A DNA stretch of 64,000 bases from Paraburkholderia domus (GTDB lineage: Bacteria > Pseudomonadota > Gammaproteobacteria > Burkholderiales > Burkholderiaceae): the NCBI RefSeq assembly GCF_905220705.1, contig NZ_CAJNAT010000005.1, forward strand, positions 248,001 to 312,000, written 5' to 3'. The position numbers and the translations under genes were made by a program. Each line of letters opens with the position of its first letter. Positions within the stretch are counted from its first letter, which is position 1. Below the pieces are notes generated by a model. It ran no database searches. It had not been told where the DNA came from and saw only the letters and a program-made list of their open reading frames with translations. Of the stretch, positions 28,031 to 36,409 are shown piece after piece.

Positions 28031-29500
28031 TTACGCCGCTGTCAGTGGGCGCTGGCTGCGCATCGTGACGAGGACGATGAGCAGCGCCAATACGAAGAAT
28101 GCAGCAGAAGTGGTGGCTGAAACCGACAGAGCATGAGTGAGTTCGGCTTTGGCTTTCAGTTCCGAACTCGATCCGGTGGGCCCATGCGCTAAAGCGGCGC
28201 GCCTAAGCGCCAGATCGACAACGAAGACGACAACCGCCGTGCCCATTGCGCCGCCGATATAGTGCGTCGCATTGATCAACCCGGAAGCCGCACCGGCGTC
28301 GCTCGGCGCCACGCCGGCAATGCCAGCGGTCGTCAGCGGCACCAGCGCCGCGCCGGTACCGATCCCCAACATCATGATAGGCAATGCCAGATCGGCAAAG
28401 AACGTGGTGTCGGCACCCACCCTGCTCAGGCACACCATGCCGGTCGCTGCGATCAGCAGTCCTCCTGCCAGCAGACGTCTACCGCCTAGCCGCGGCAAGA
28501 GCCAAGGCACGCCGACCATCACCATCAGAAATTGCGTCACCGACAGCGGCAGGAAGGCGAGACCCGCGTGGAACGCGCTGAGTTCAAGGACCTCCTGCAC
28601 ATATTGGGTCAGAAAGAAGAAGGTTGCCAGCATGCCGCCTATTAGTAGCATCCTGCCGGCATAGGCTCCCGAACGTTGCGTGCTGGCGAACAGCGAGAGC
28701 GGGATAATCGGTTGCCGTGCCCGCTTCTCGATGAGAACGAAGGCGGTGATCAAGAGTCCGGCCGCGATGAGCGGCACCGCGACACCTGGGCGTGCCGCTC
28801 CGTCCGGCACGTAACGTACGAGCCCGTACACCAGAAGACTCGTGCCAAGCGTGACAGTCAACGCGCCCATGACATCGAAGTGGCCGCCTTTGCGCGGCGC
28901 TTCAGGCAGGCATCGCGGCCCCAGCATCAGCAGCAGTGCGCCGATGGGCACATTGATGAACAGTACCCAGCGCCAGGATGCGAAATCGGTCAGTACGCCA
29001 CCGAGCACCAGCCCTGCCGCGCTTCCACCGCCGGAGACCGCCGTGTAAAGACTGATTGCGCGCACACGCGCCTCGCCCTCCGGGAAAAGCAGCATCAGTA
29101 GCGCGAGTGCGGACGGTGCGGCAAACGCGGCGGCGATGCCTTGCAAACCGCGCGCGAGCAACAGTTCATGGACCGATTGTGCGAGTCCTCCAGCGGATGA
29201 CGCCAGGACAAACGCCGCGCTGGCGGCCAGGAACACTCGGCGGTGTCCCAGGATGTCGCCGGCGCGGGCGCCCAACAGCATGAATCCGCCGAACGTCAGC
29301 ATATAGACGTTTTGCACCCAGGACAGATCTGCGCGTGCAAGTTGAAGGTCTACCCGAAGACGGGGCAACGCCGCGTACATCACGGTGCCGTCGATGACCA
29401 CCATCAACTGGCAGGCCAGGATGACGACAAGAGCAAGCGTGCTTGCGGGCAGACGATTACGCCCGCTCGCGAGGTGCCGGGATTCTCGGTAGCCTGTCAT
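28031..29500 (-). CDS. MFS efflux transporter, EmrB/QacA (DHA2) type
   Basis: A 489-aa drug:H+ antiporter-like permease with about 14 membrane helices. The start ATG at 29500 lies after a GAAGG site and 11 bases past the preceding gene's stop; in-frame codons further upstream overlap that gene. Motif A-like GARAGDILGHRRVF and the antiporter motif C region (GGGSAAGLVLGGVLTD) are visible. It is the last gene of the minus-strand peptide cluster and is the likely exporter or self-protection pump for its product; that role is inference from position. Confidence 0.9.
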   Translation of the reverse strand: MTGYRESRHLASGRNRLPASTLALVVILACQLMVVIDGTVMYAALPRLRVDLQLARADLSWVQNVYMLTFGGFMLLGARAGDILGHRRVFLAASAAFVLASSAGGLAQSVHELLLARGLQGIAAAFAAPSALALLMLLFPEGEARVRAISLYTAVSGGGSAAGLVLGGVLTDFASWRWVLFINVPIGALLLMLGPRCLPEAPRKGGHFDVMGALTVTLGTSLLVYGLVRYVPDGAARPGVAVPLIAAGLLITAFVLIEKRARQPIIPLSLFASTQRSGAYAGRMLLIGGMLATFFFLTQYVQEVLELSAFHAGLAFLPLSVTQFLMVMVGVPWLLPRLGGRRLLAGGLLIAATGMVCLSRVGADTTFFADLALPIMMLGIGTGAALVPLTTAGIAGVAPSDAGAASGLINATHYIGGAMGTAVVVFVVDLALRRAALAHGPTGSSSELKAKAELTHALSVSATTSAAFFVLALLIVLVTMRSQRPLTAA

Positions 29501-29511
29501 GGCATCTGCCT

Positions 29512-30024
29512 TCAGGCAGCCTTGCGGCTTTCGAGCTGCGCGATGTCCGACAGGGAGAGGTCCAATTCGTCGCGGAGAAAACGAGGCATGGTCCAATGCG
29601 GCAGCGCGCCTTCATCGAACGGGCCAAAGGATTCCCGATACAACGGCAGCCAGCGAAGCGATTGCTCGATCAGTTGCTCACGGCTCGGCTCCTGCTGATA
29701 GGCCGCGTAAGGGCAACTGCGGTGCTCGATAAAGAAACCGCCGGGCAAGCGTTCCTCACAAAGTGTCCGGTATTCGCGTGTCTGGAGAATGAGGTAATGC
29801 CAGATCTCATCGATTTGCTGCTCGACTGGCAGAAAAAGACCACTCAGTTGATCCCGGTGCTTCGAGACCAGATAAAGGTAACGTAAGCATTCCACCACTT
29901 GCCGTTCTACGTAGTTAGAGGGCGAGCCGGTACGTCGTGTGAAATACAGGATTACTTCCGAATACAGTTCGTGGCCGAGCAACGCCTGTGCGTCGACCGC
30001 CGGGGCAGAATGCGTGGAGTGCAT
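29512..30024 (-). CDS. Small protein with DEIWH motif in the peptide cluster, unknown function
   Basis: A 170-aa soluble protein. The start ATG at 30024 has AAGGA 7 bases upstream; a TTG at 30042 is possible but lacks a site. The middle segment QIDEIWHYLILQTREYRTLC followed by GGFFIEH resembles the conserved (V/I)DExWHxxIL...Y...C...G.FxxH core of plant and bacterial GRDP-like (DUF1399-type) proteins, with clustered His and Cys that might bind metal. That resemblance is from memory and weak. It lies 27 bases after the adenylating enzyme and 11 before the exporter, so all three should be co-translated. A modifying or accessory role is inference. Confidence 0.7.
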   Translation of the reverse strand: MHSTHSAPAVDAQALLGHELYSEVILYFTRRTGSPSNYVERQVVECLRYLYLVSKHRDQLSGLFLPVEQQIDEIWHYLILQTREYRTLCEERLPGGFFIEHRSCPYAAYQQEPSREQLIEQSLRWLPLYRESFGPFDEGALPHWTMPRFLRDELDLSLSDIAQLESRKAA

Positions 30025-30051
30025 GCGATTTCCTTGTTGCAAGGGTAGAAG

Positions 30052-31308
30052 CTAGGAGTTGTTGGCCGACTCATGAGGTTTCGCGAGCCACGCGTATTTT
30101 CCTGACTTGCCTATGGCGATATGGGTGCGGTGCGAAATGGTGCAATCCATTCCAGTCGCTTCCTGGATGCGCTTTTGTAAATCAGCGGCTTCGTGCGGAA
30201 TGAGCGGGGCGCGGTCGAACGTCGTGTAATGCAGGCAGGCTTTCGATTGCTCCACCGTGTGCAATTGATAGACGAAGATATTGGGCGAAGCGGCGCAGAC
30301 CAGATCATCGAAATCGGCCTGCGACACAATACCGTGCGAAGTACTCAGCATCTCCTTTTCGCGGCCGCAGAACCTGACTATTTTCTCGGGATCCACCGAT
30401 CCGTCGGCGGTCTGGACGCAGTCGCCGGAGCGGTATCGGATCAGTGGCATGTACGGATTGCGCACGCTCGACACGATCAGACTGTAGACAGAGTCACTCG
30501 CCGCAAACGGCACGAGTTCCAGTTGCATTTTGTCGAGATACGGCGAGTAGCGGCCATGCCGATCGCTGTAGTAGAGATAACCGAGTTCCGTACTGCCAAA
30601 GAGATCGATCACCGGGCAACTGAACTGCTCCAGCAGGAATCGCCTGACGTTTGCAGGGGTGTACTCGTAAGCGTGGATGATGCTGGCGGGTTGGGGGAAA
30701 CGTTCACCCAGTCCGTATTCAGATACCTTCAGAACGAAATGGGCCAGATGGTAGCTGGAGCAATCCAGATGATAAAACCCGTGAGGATGGGGCTGCCGGG
30801 CAGCTTCGATGTCGTCCAGCATGCACTCGATATCGGCGCGCGCCCACAATGCCGGATCGAGTTTCTGGTTCAGATAGGAGGTTCGCTGATCGAGCCGCCG
30901 CATTCTGGATGACGCTGTTTCTGCTGTGTCTTCACCAGATTTCCGGGCGTTTACTCGTGCCACGTGTTCGGTTGCCAGTACCGTAGTGAGGGATACGCGC
31001 TGACACTGTTGCTGCCAGGTGAAGCGAATGTCGGGATGTTCGCTCCATAGCTGGTAGTACGAGTTCAACAGGAAATAAGGCGGGCGGATGATTTGCATCC
31101 TTGCGTGATGGGTTCCCGTCGAGAGAACGAACTCCGCTGCGCCTGTCTCCAGCGCGGCGGCGAGTTGCGCCGTCATCCAGTTGTCGGGAAAGTCCAGTGC
31201 GATAGCCGGCTTCTCCAGAATCGGAAAGAATTTTTCTGCAATCGACTGTTTGTAGATTGGAATGTCTTTGACCTGCTCGATTACATCGGCCGTCGGCTGG
31301 TTTTTCAT
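30052..31308 (-). CDS. PaaK-like adenylate-forming enzyme of the peptide cluster
   Basis: A 418-aa member of the ANL/PaaK (phenylacetate-CoA ligase, LuxE, CapK) group. Visible motifs are the nucleotide loop STGTHHAR at 63-70, the GSTE motif at 238-241 (FGSTELGYLYY), YRSGD at 292-296 and a C-terminal GKSGKY with a candidate catalytic Lys. Such enzymes activate carboxylates as acyl-adenylates. The ATG at 31308 follows a CGGAG site; a GTG two codons earlier is possible. It lies 128 bases after a repeat-containing 60-aa peptide gene, separated by a strong stem-loop. Substrate unknown: a small acid, or a carboxylate of the peptide. Confidence 0.82.
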   Translation of the reverse strand: MKNQPTADVIEQVKDIPIYKQSIAEKFFPILEKPAIALDFPDNWMTAQLAAALETGAAEFVLSTGTHHARMQIIRPPYFLLNSYYQLWSEHPDIRFTWQQQCQRVSLTTVLATEHVARVNARKSGEDTAETASSRMRRLDQRTSYLNQKLDPALWARADIECMLDDIEAARQPHPHGFYHLDCSSYHLAHFVLKVSEYGLGERFPQPASIIHAYEYTPANVRRFLLEQFSCPVIDLFGSTELGYLYYSDRHGRYSPYLDKMQLELVPFAASDSVYSLIVSSVRNPYMPLIRYRSGDCVQTADGSVDPEKIVRFCGREKEMLSTSHGIVSQADFDDLVCAASPNIFVYQLHTVEQSKACLHYTTFDRAPLIPHEAADLQKRIQEATGMDCTISHRTHIAIGKSGKYAWLAKPHESANNS

Positions 31309-31340
31309 GCGCACTCCGTAGGCTTATTGCGATGTCGAGA

Positions 31341-31375
31341 GAGGCCGGCCCTTGCGACTTGCAAGGGCCGGCCTC
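31341..31375. promoter_or_regulatory. 15-bp perfect stem-loop between peptide gene and modifying enzyme gene
   Basis: Arms 31341-31355 and 31361-31375 are perfectly complementary around a five-base loop. No T run follows on the minus strand. Such hairpins between a precursor gene and its enzymes commonly protect the precursor message or cause partial termination, raising peptide over enzyme levels. Confidence 0.8.
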
Positions 31376-31436
31376 ATGAGCGCGGCAGGAGGGTAAATTT
31401 TTCTCTGGCTGTCAGCTCATTCTCAACGTGGAACGA

Positions 31437-31619
31437 TCAGCTAACGCAACCCGTCTTCGGAAGTGGCTTGGTTTGAGCAATCGAAATGCAGCCTTCTTTT
31501 GCAGCGGAAATGCAGCCCTCCTTGGCGCCCGAGATGCAGCCGGCTGTTTCGGCGGAGTTGGCGGCAACCCACTTGTTCCATACGGAGTTCTGAGCAATTT
31601 GGTGAACTAGCTTTTCCAT
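31437..31619 (-). CDS. Candidate precursor peptide with four GC(I/V)S motifs
   Basis: A 60-aa peptide whose ATG at 31619 has a strong GGAGG site (31626-31630, minus strand). Residues 1-25 (MEKLVHQIAQ... to AET) look like a leader with two Trp. The rest is repetitive: GCIS at 27-30, 35-38 and 43-46 with an exact eight-residue period (units GCIS-x-AKE), then a TKPLPKT spacer and a terminal GCVS at 57-60. All four Cys sit in this motif. With an adenylating enzyme and an exporter downstream, this looks like a RiPP precursor, but no known modifying enzyme (LanM, YcaO, radical SAM) is present. Membership of a known class cannot be given. Confidence 0.75.
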   Translation of the reverse strand: MEKLVHQIAQNSVWNKWVAANSAETAGCISGAKEGCISAAKEGCISIAQTKPLPKTGCVS

Positions 31620-31980
31620 TGAATACCTCCAAAGGTATAAAAAATATGGGATTGGGATGCACCAACAAAAAATATTACGCATCCCTTACCTAGGGCTTTC
31701 TTTTTGAAAGTTGGTTCAATTCCATTTGTGGTCTTAGGCGGTGAGGTCGAGCTGTTGCGCATTCGGGCGCAGACTCGAGGTTCATGGTGAAATTTTGGCG
31801 TTGATTGTCAAAGCCATTGATGCAGAGGGCTGCACGGCGGGAGCGAGGGGGGAGGTTATGACCGAAAATCGCGACGACACTTCGCGCTTTTTCATGGCGC
31901 GTGCGACGCAATGACGCATCTAATTCGTACTGCTTTGTTTTGCGGATTTAACTATTGGCAACAGTGCATGGAGGCGAGGT
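31620..31980. other. Upstream region of the peptide cluster
   Basis: About 360 bases, lower in GC near the peptide gene, with no convincing gene. It holds the GGAGG site, the inverted repeat at 31654-31685 and a short CTTTC-TTTTT-GAAAG hairpin at 31696-31710. A minus-strand TAATAT at 31671-31676 could be a -10 box, but no matching -35 is seen. Confidence 0.55.
31654..31685. promoter_or_regulatory. Inverted repeat upstream of the peptide gene
   Basis: GGGATGC (31654-31660) and GCATCCC (31679-31685) are perfect inverted copies 18 bases apart, 35-66 bases before the peptide start. The spacing fits an operator for a dimeric regulator or a 5'-UTR hairpin. Confidence 0.5.
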
Positions 31981-32772
31981 TCAAGCGTGCCTGTGATTCC
32001 GTGTTGCGCGCCATTGCCCGGGCGCCAGCCCGAAACGCCGCGTGAATGCGTGAGTGTATGCGCTCTGATCGCCAAAGCCGATGTCCAACGCGATATCGCT
32101 GAGCGATAGGCGTGGATCGGACAGCAAACCAAGAGACGTATCGAGTCGCAGACGCTGCAAATAGCGATGCGGCGTTTCGCCAAAGGCGTCGATAAAAAGC
32201 TGATGAAAGCGCCGCAAGCCGAAGCCGCAATGCGCGGCAAGGTCGGCGATACGCAGCGGCTCTGACAGATGCGCGCGCAGCCAGCGGTCGATGCGCGCGA
32301 AGTCGAGGCCGGCGCCAGACGCTTGCGCCCCGGCCACCGTGCCGGTGTCGGCCACCAACGCAGCGCCCAAGCGTGCGGCTGCGTCCCATTGAAAACGCCG
32401 GGTGTCCAGATCGTCGGTTTGAGCGCCGCCCGTGGCGTGCGCTGCAATCCGATGCGCGAGTTGCGTGAGCGAGGGATCTACCGTTACAGCTCGCGCCCGG
32501 TCGAACAGACGCTCCGGCACGGCCAGCGAGGCGGCCGGCAGATCCAGTACCAACTGCCGGTTCTCGCCAATGCCCGCGTAATCGTGCCGCGCGCCGGCCG
32601 GGATGAGCCAGGCGGAGCCGGCGTCGATCTGATGCGCGACGCCGTCTACCGCCATCACCATCGCGCCGTCGAGCCCGAGCACGACCTGGTGAAAGTCGTG
32701 CACGTCCGACGCTTCGATTGCGCCGTAGCGGCGCAACGAAACGCTAGGTGCAGTGACGGCGGCGTGACCCAT
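31981..32772 (-). CDS. AraC-family transcriptional regulator
   Basis: A 263-aa regulator with an N-terminal cupin sensor (AGSAWLIPAGARHDYAG) and a C-terminal double helix-turn-helix (LRIADLAAHCGFGLRRFHQLF and ISDIAL-type second helix in LSDIALDIGFGDQSAYTHAF). It lies upstream of, and on the same strand as, the peptide cluster but 361 bases away, and next to the FKBP gene. It may belong to the core flank rather than the cluster. Confidence 0.9.
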   Translation of the reverse strand: MGHAAVTAPSVSLRRYGAIEASDVHDFHQVVLGLDGAMVMAVDGVAHQIDAGSAWLIPAGARHDYAGIGENRQLVLDLPAASLAVPERLFDRARAVTVDPSLTQLAHRIAAHATGGAQTDDLDTRRFQWDAAARLGAALVADTGTVAGAQASGAGLDFARIDRWLRAHLSEPLRIADLAAHCGFGLRRFHQLFIDAFGETPHRYLQRLRLDTSLGLLSDPRLSLSDIALDIGFGDQSAYTHAFTRRFGLAPGQWRATRNHRHA

Positions 32773-32805
32773 TGGCGAAACCCGATTACAAAAACAGCGA
32801 AAAAC

Positions 32806-33147
32806 TTAGACGCCGAGCAGTTCGACTTCGAACACGAGCGTTGCATTCGGCGGAATCACGCCGCCTGCGCCACGCACGCCGTAGCCGAGTTGCGGCGGAA
32901 TCGTCAGCTTGCGCGTGCCGCCGACCTTCATGCCTTGCACGCCTTCGTCCCAGCCCTTGATGACCATGCCGCCGCCCAGCACGAACGCGAACGGGTCGTT
33001 GCGGTCCTTGCTCGAGTCGAACTTCTGGCCGTCGGTCAGCCAGCCCGTGTAGTGCACGCTGACGGTCTTGCCGGCAACCGCTTCGGCGCCGGTGCCTTCA
33101 ACGATGTCTTCGTATTTCAGGCCGGATTCGGTAGTCACAGTCGACAT
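32806..33147 (-). CDS. FKBP-type peptidyl-prolyl cis-trans isomerase
   Basis: A 113-aa single-domain FKBP without signal peptide, so cytoplasmic. It shows [36 protein letters not shown] and the IPPQLGYG loop, all active-site segments of the fold. AAGGAG precedes the ATG. Helps protein folding by proline isomerisation. Confidence 0.95.
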   Translation of the reverse strand: MSTVTTESGLKYEDIVEGTGAEAVAGKTVSVHYTGWLTDGQKFDSSKDRNDPFAFVLGGGMVIKGWDEGVQGMKVGGTRKLTIPPQLGYGVRGAGGVIPPNATLVFEVELLGV

Positions 33148-33336
33148 ATGTCGCTCCTTAGGTCAAAAACGTAAAAACCGACATTGTAGGCGTGTTGGCG
33201 TCCTATCGCCCAGGATTGCGGCGTGGCATGCGGTTTGCGTCCATGTTGGCCGTCCGGCCAGGCTGATTGCGTTGCGCGGCATGCCTATAATGGGACTTCT
33301 CTTAACATTTCATGCACTGCCTGAGAGGGCTCGATC

Positions 33337-34143
33337 GTGACAACGTCTTCCGCCGGGACGACCGGCGCACAGCCGGTTCTTTCCGGCTTCGCCGTATCCG
33401 AACGCACCGCACATCTGCGCGCGGAAACCGCGCTGTTCATGCGCGACCACGTGCTGGCGCTGGTGTCGCACGACCTGCGGGGTCCGCTGAACGCCATCCA
33501 TAGCTGGGCGTACGTGCTCGAGCGCAAGCTCGATGCGAACGACCCCAATTCGCAGCGGGCCGTCACCGGGATTCGTAACGGCGTGGACCAGCAGGTGAAG
33601 TTGCTGGAGACGATTGTCGACGCCACGCGTGCTGAAACCAAATCGCTGGCACTCGCCTGTGCGTCGTTTCCGCTGCATCCGCTAGTTGATGAAACCGTGG
33701 CAGAAGTCCGCTCCGGATTGGCCCGCGCGCGCGGTGTCGAGGTCACGGTCGAGTCGCGACTCGCTACCGAGCAGCTCAACGGCGACCGTGAGCGCCTGGC
33801 CGCCGCGCTGTGGGTCATGCTCACGTTTGCCGTCGAAGCGAGCACGGAGGGTGCCGTGGTCACGCTGGCTACACACGCGGATGCCACCAGGTGGCATGCC
33901 ACCGTCACCTTCAATCAGAACGCCAGTGCACTGGACGATCCATCGTTGCCGCATTTGCTGGAAGCCTTTGCCCGCAAACAGGCGAGCGAGCCGCGCGAAG
34001 CCAAACGGATCGCGTGGGTGTTCGCGCTGTGCAAGCGCGTCGCGGAAACGCACGGCGGCGATTTCGAGCAAAGCGACGCACCTGAAAGCGAAACTGCTAC
34101 GCTCGCGCTGCATGTGCCGCTGAGTGCGCCGGCACCAACTTGA
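33337..34143 (+). CDS. Histidine-kinase-like protein with degenerate ATPase domain
   Basis: A 268-aa soluble protein starting at GTG 33337 with GAGAGG upstream. It has a clear H-box, ALVSHDLRGPLNAIHSW with phospho-acceptor H45, and a dimerisation helix pair. The following HATPase-like part lacks a recognisable N-box Asn (LAAALWVMLTFAVEAS where NLLxNA is expected) and the usual DxGxG. There is no sensor or membrane domain and no response regulator nearby. It may be a phosphotransfer or decoy kinase. Confidence 0.75.
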   Translation: MTTSSAGTTGAQPVLSGFAVSERTAHLRAETALFMRDHVLALVSHDLRGPLNAIHSWAYVLERKLDANDPNSQRAVTGIRNGVDQQVKLLETIVDATRAETKSLALACASFPLHPLVDETVAEVRSGLARARGVEVTVESRLATEQLNGDRERLAAALWVMLTFAVEASTEGAVVTLATHADATRWHATVTFNQNASALDDPSLPHLLEAFARKQASEPREAKRIAWVFALCKRVAETHGGDFEQSDAPESETATLALHVPLSAPAPT

Positions 34144-34237
34144 GCAGCGGCTATCGGGGCGCGTTCCTGCGCGCGATTAACTTTCGTCTTGCTTTCACCC
34201 TCTATACTGACAACTTTTGTTGCCGGAGCCCTTCGCT

Positions 34238-35581
34238 TTGATCCAGGTTGTCGCCCTTATCGGTGCGTTGTTTCTCGTTGCCCTCAACGGTTTTTTTGTC
34301 GCCGCCGAATTCGGTCTGGTGAAGCTGCGGCAGACGCGCGTGCAGAGTCTCGCGGCCAAACATGGCATGCGCGGGCGTTTGCTGGCGAAGGTGCATGGAC
34401 GGCTCGACGCGTATCTGTCCGCCTGTCAGCTCGGCATCACACTGGCGTCGCTCGGGCTTGGCTGGATCGGCGAGCCGGCGTTCGCTGAACTGCTCACGCC
34501 GGTCTTCAGCCTGCTTGGCGTGGAATCGGAGAAGCTGATTCACGGCATCTCACTGTTCTTCGCGTTCTCGTGCATTTCGTTCCTGCATATCGTGGTCGGT
34601 GAGCTGGCGCCGAAGTCGCTGGCAATTCGTGAGTCTGAGAAGGTTTCGTTGTGGGCCGCCACGCCGCTCTACGGCTTTTACTGGGCGATGTATCCGGCGA
34701 TCTGGGTCCTCAACACGAGCGCCAACGCGGTGTTGAAGCTCGCTGGCCTCGACGGGGACCACGGCCACGACTCGCATTACTCGACCGACGAGCTCAAGCT
34801 GATCCTGCGTGGCCGCCGCGCCAACGTCGCGACGGAGCTCGGTTCGCCGGACGGTGCATACAGCCAGGACGAATGGAACACGATTGCGCATTCGCTGGAT
34901 TTTTCGCGCATGACCGTCTCGGATCTGATGCGCCCGTCATATGAAATGGTCGGCCTGCGGCGCGATTTGCCGTTGCGCGAGAACATGCAGGTGGTGGCGC
35001 GGCACCGCTTCAGCCGTTATCCGCTGTTCGAAGACGCGTCCGGGGAGCGCGTGGCCGGCATGATCCACTTGAAGGATTTGCTGCTGGCACGGCACGCGGG
35101 CAGCACGCTCGAGGACCTCTCCAAATATGCGCGGCCCGTGCAGTACGTGAAGCCTGACATGCCTGCGCTCGAACTGTTTCGCCGCTTCCGCAAGGGCGCG
35201 CCGCATTTCGCGCTGGTCGGTCATAAGAACTCGAAGCCGATCGGCTTTCTGACGCTGGACAATCTGCTCGGCGCACTCGTGGGGCAGATTCACGACGAAT
35301 TCCGCCAGGGCGACGCCGACTGGACGCGCATGGACGACGGCACGTTGATGGGCAAGGGCAGCTTGCCGGTGGTGTCGTTGGAACGCGCGCTCGGGATCGA
35401 CATCGACGAAGGCAAGGCCGAATCGGTCGGCGGCCTCGTGATTCAGGCGCTCAACGATCTGCCTACCGAAGGGCAGCGCGTTGAGTTCGATCACTTCGAC
35501 GTGGTGGTCAAGAAGATGAAAGGGCCGCGCATCGTGCTCGTGCGCGTCTATCCGAAAACCTTCGATGACGAAGGCGGTTGA
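34238..35581 (+). CDS. CNNM/HlyC-CorC family membrane protein
   Basis: A roughly 447-aa protein with an N-terminal DUF21 (CNNM) membrane domain (VVALIGALFLVALNGFFVAAEFG...), a CBS-domain pair in the middle and a C-terminal CorC/HlyC domain. The family is tied to Mg/Co export or tolerance; the older hemolysin label is not evidence of haemolysis. No ATG fits the start: TTG codons occur at 34217, 34220 and 34238, and only 34238 has a well-placed GGAG (34224-34227). An in-frame stop at 34208 limits the options. Confidence 0.88.
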   Translation: MIQVVALIGALFLVALNGFFVAAEFGLVKLRQTRVQSLAAKHGMRGRLLAKVHGRLDAYLSACQLGITLASLGLGWIGEPAFAELLTPVFSLLGVESEKLIHGISLFFAFSCISFLHIVVGELAPKSLAIRESEKVSLWAATPLYGFYWAMYPAIWVLNTSANAVLKLAGLDGDHGHDSHYSTDELKLILRGRRANVATELGSPDGAYSQDEWNTIAHSLDFSRMTVSDLMRPSYEMVGLRRDLPLRENMQVVARHRFSRYPLFEDASGERVAGMIHLKDLLLARHAGSTLEDLSKYARPVQYVKPDMPALELFRRFRKGAPHFALVGHKNSKPIGFLTLDNLLGALVGQIHDEFRQGDADWTRMDDGTLMGKGSLPVVSLERALGIDIDEGKAESVGGLVIQALNDLPTEGQRVEFDHFDVVVKKMKGPRIVLVRVYPKTFDDEGG

Positions 35582-35661
35582 ACGGCTTCTGTGCTGAGCC
35601 CGTCCCAAGCCCACTGAAACATTGCTCAAGTAAAATCGCCGTCCATACCACCGGGGGCGAC

Positions 35662-36384
35662 ATGGGATATTTGCTGGTGCTGTGCGTCGGTTTGCTGGCT
35701 GGCACCTTGAGCGGCGTGATCGGTACGGGCTCGTCGATGATGCTGATGCCCGTTCTCGTGATGCTGTTCGGTCCGCAGCAGGCGGTGCCGATCATGGCGA
35801 TCGCCGCAATCATGGGCAACTTCGGAAAGATTCTCGCTTGGTGGCGCGAGATCGACTGGCGGGCGTGCGGCGCTTATTGCGCGACTGCGGTTCCAGGCGC
35901 CGCGCTGGGTGTGCGGACGCTTCTTGCGTTGCCGCCCCATGCGGTTGAACTGGCGTTGGGGCTGTTTTTTGTCGCCATGGTGCCGACCCGGCGCTGGCTG
36001 GCGCGACGCGCCATCAAATTCACTTTGTGGCAGCTTTCGCTGATCGGCGGCGTGGTGGGTTTTCTCACTGGCATCGTCGTTTCCACCGGGCCGATCACAG
36101 TGCCCGTGTTTATGTCGTACGGCCTGGTCAAAGGCGCCTTTCTCGCGACCGAAGCGGCTGGATCACTGGCTGTCTACGGCACCAAAGTCGCGGTCTTCAA
36201 GCATTTCGGCGCATTGCCATTGCATGTGGTGATCGACGGTTTGATCACCGGTACGGCACTCATGATCGGGTCCTTTTCCGCGCGGCTAATTGTGGTCCGG
36301 ATGAGTCCTTCAGTTTTCAAACTTGTCGTTGACGGGTTGATGTTGTCTTCCGGGGTTTCGTTGCTGTGGGCGGCGGGGCGGTAG
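35662..36384 (+). CDS. TauE/SafE-family sulfite/anion exporter
   Basis: A 240-aa permease with about eight helices in two repeats, each starting with a glycine-rich GxxxGxxGxG-type segment (GLLAGTLSGVIGTGSSMM and GGVVGFLTGIVVSTGPI). The family moves sulfite, organosulfonates or related anions. ATG 35662 follows a GGGGG-rich site; an upstream frame to 35578 overlaps the previous gene. Substrate unknown. Confidence 0.88.
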   Translation: MGYLLVLCVGLLAGTLSGVIGTGSSMMLMPVLVMLFGPQQAVPIMAIAAIMGNFGKILAWWREIDWRACGAYCATAVPGAALGVRTLLALPPHAVELALGLFFVAMVPTRRWLARRAIKFTLWQLSLIGGVVGFLTGIVVSTGPITVPVFMSYGLVKGAFLATEAAGSLAVYGTKVAVFKHFGALPLHVVIDGLITGTALMIGSFSARLIVVRMSPSVFKLVVDGLMLSSGVSLLWAAGR

Positions 36385-36409
36385 GTTTTTTGCGAAAAAG
36401 CATGGAATA

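Noticed and set aside
31690..31911. A 73-codon minus-strand frame upstream of the peptide gene
   Set aside because: Basic, low-complexity, no ribosome site and unlike the neighbouring peptide; likely chance.
34238..35581. Hemolysin function for the HlyC/CorC-like protein
   Set aside because: The hemolysin name in this family is historical; the domains point to cation transport or tolerance.
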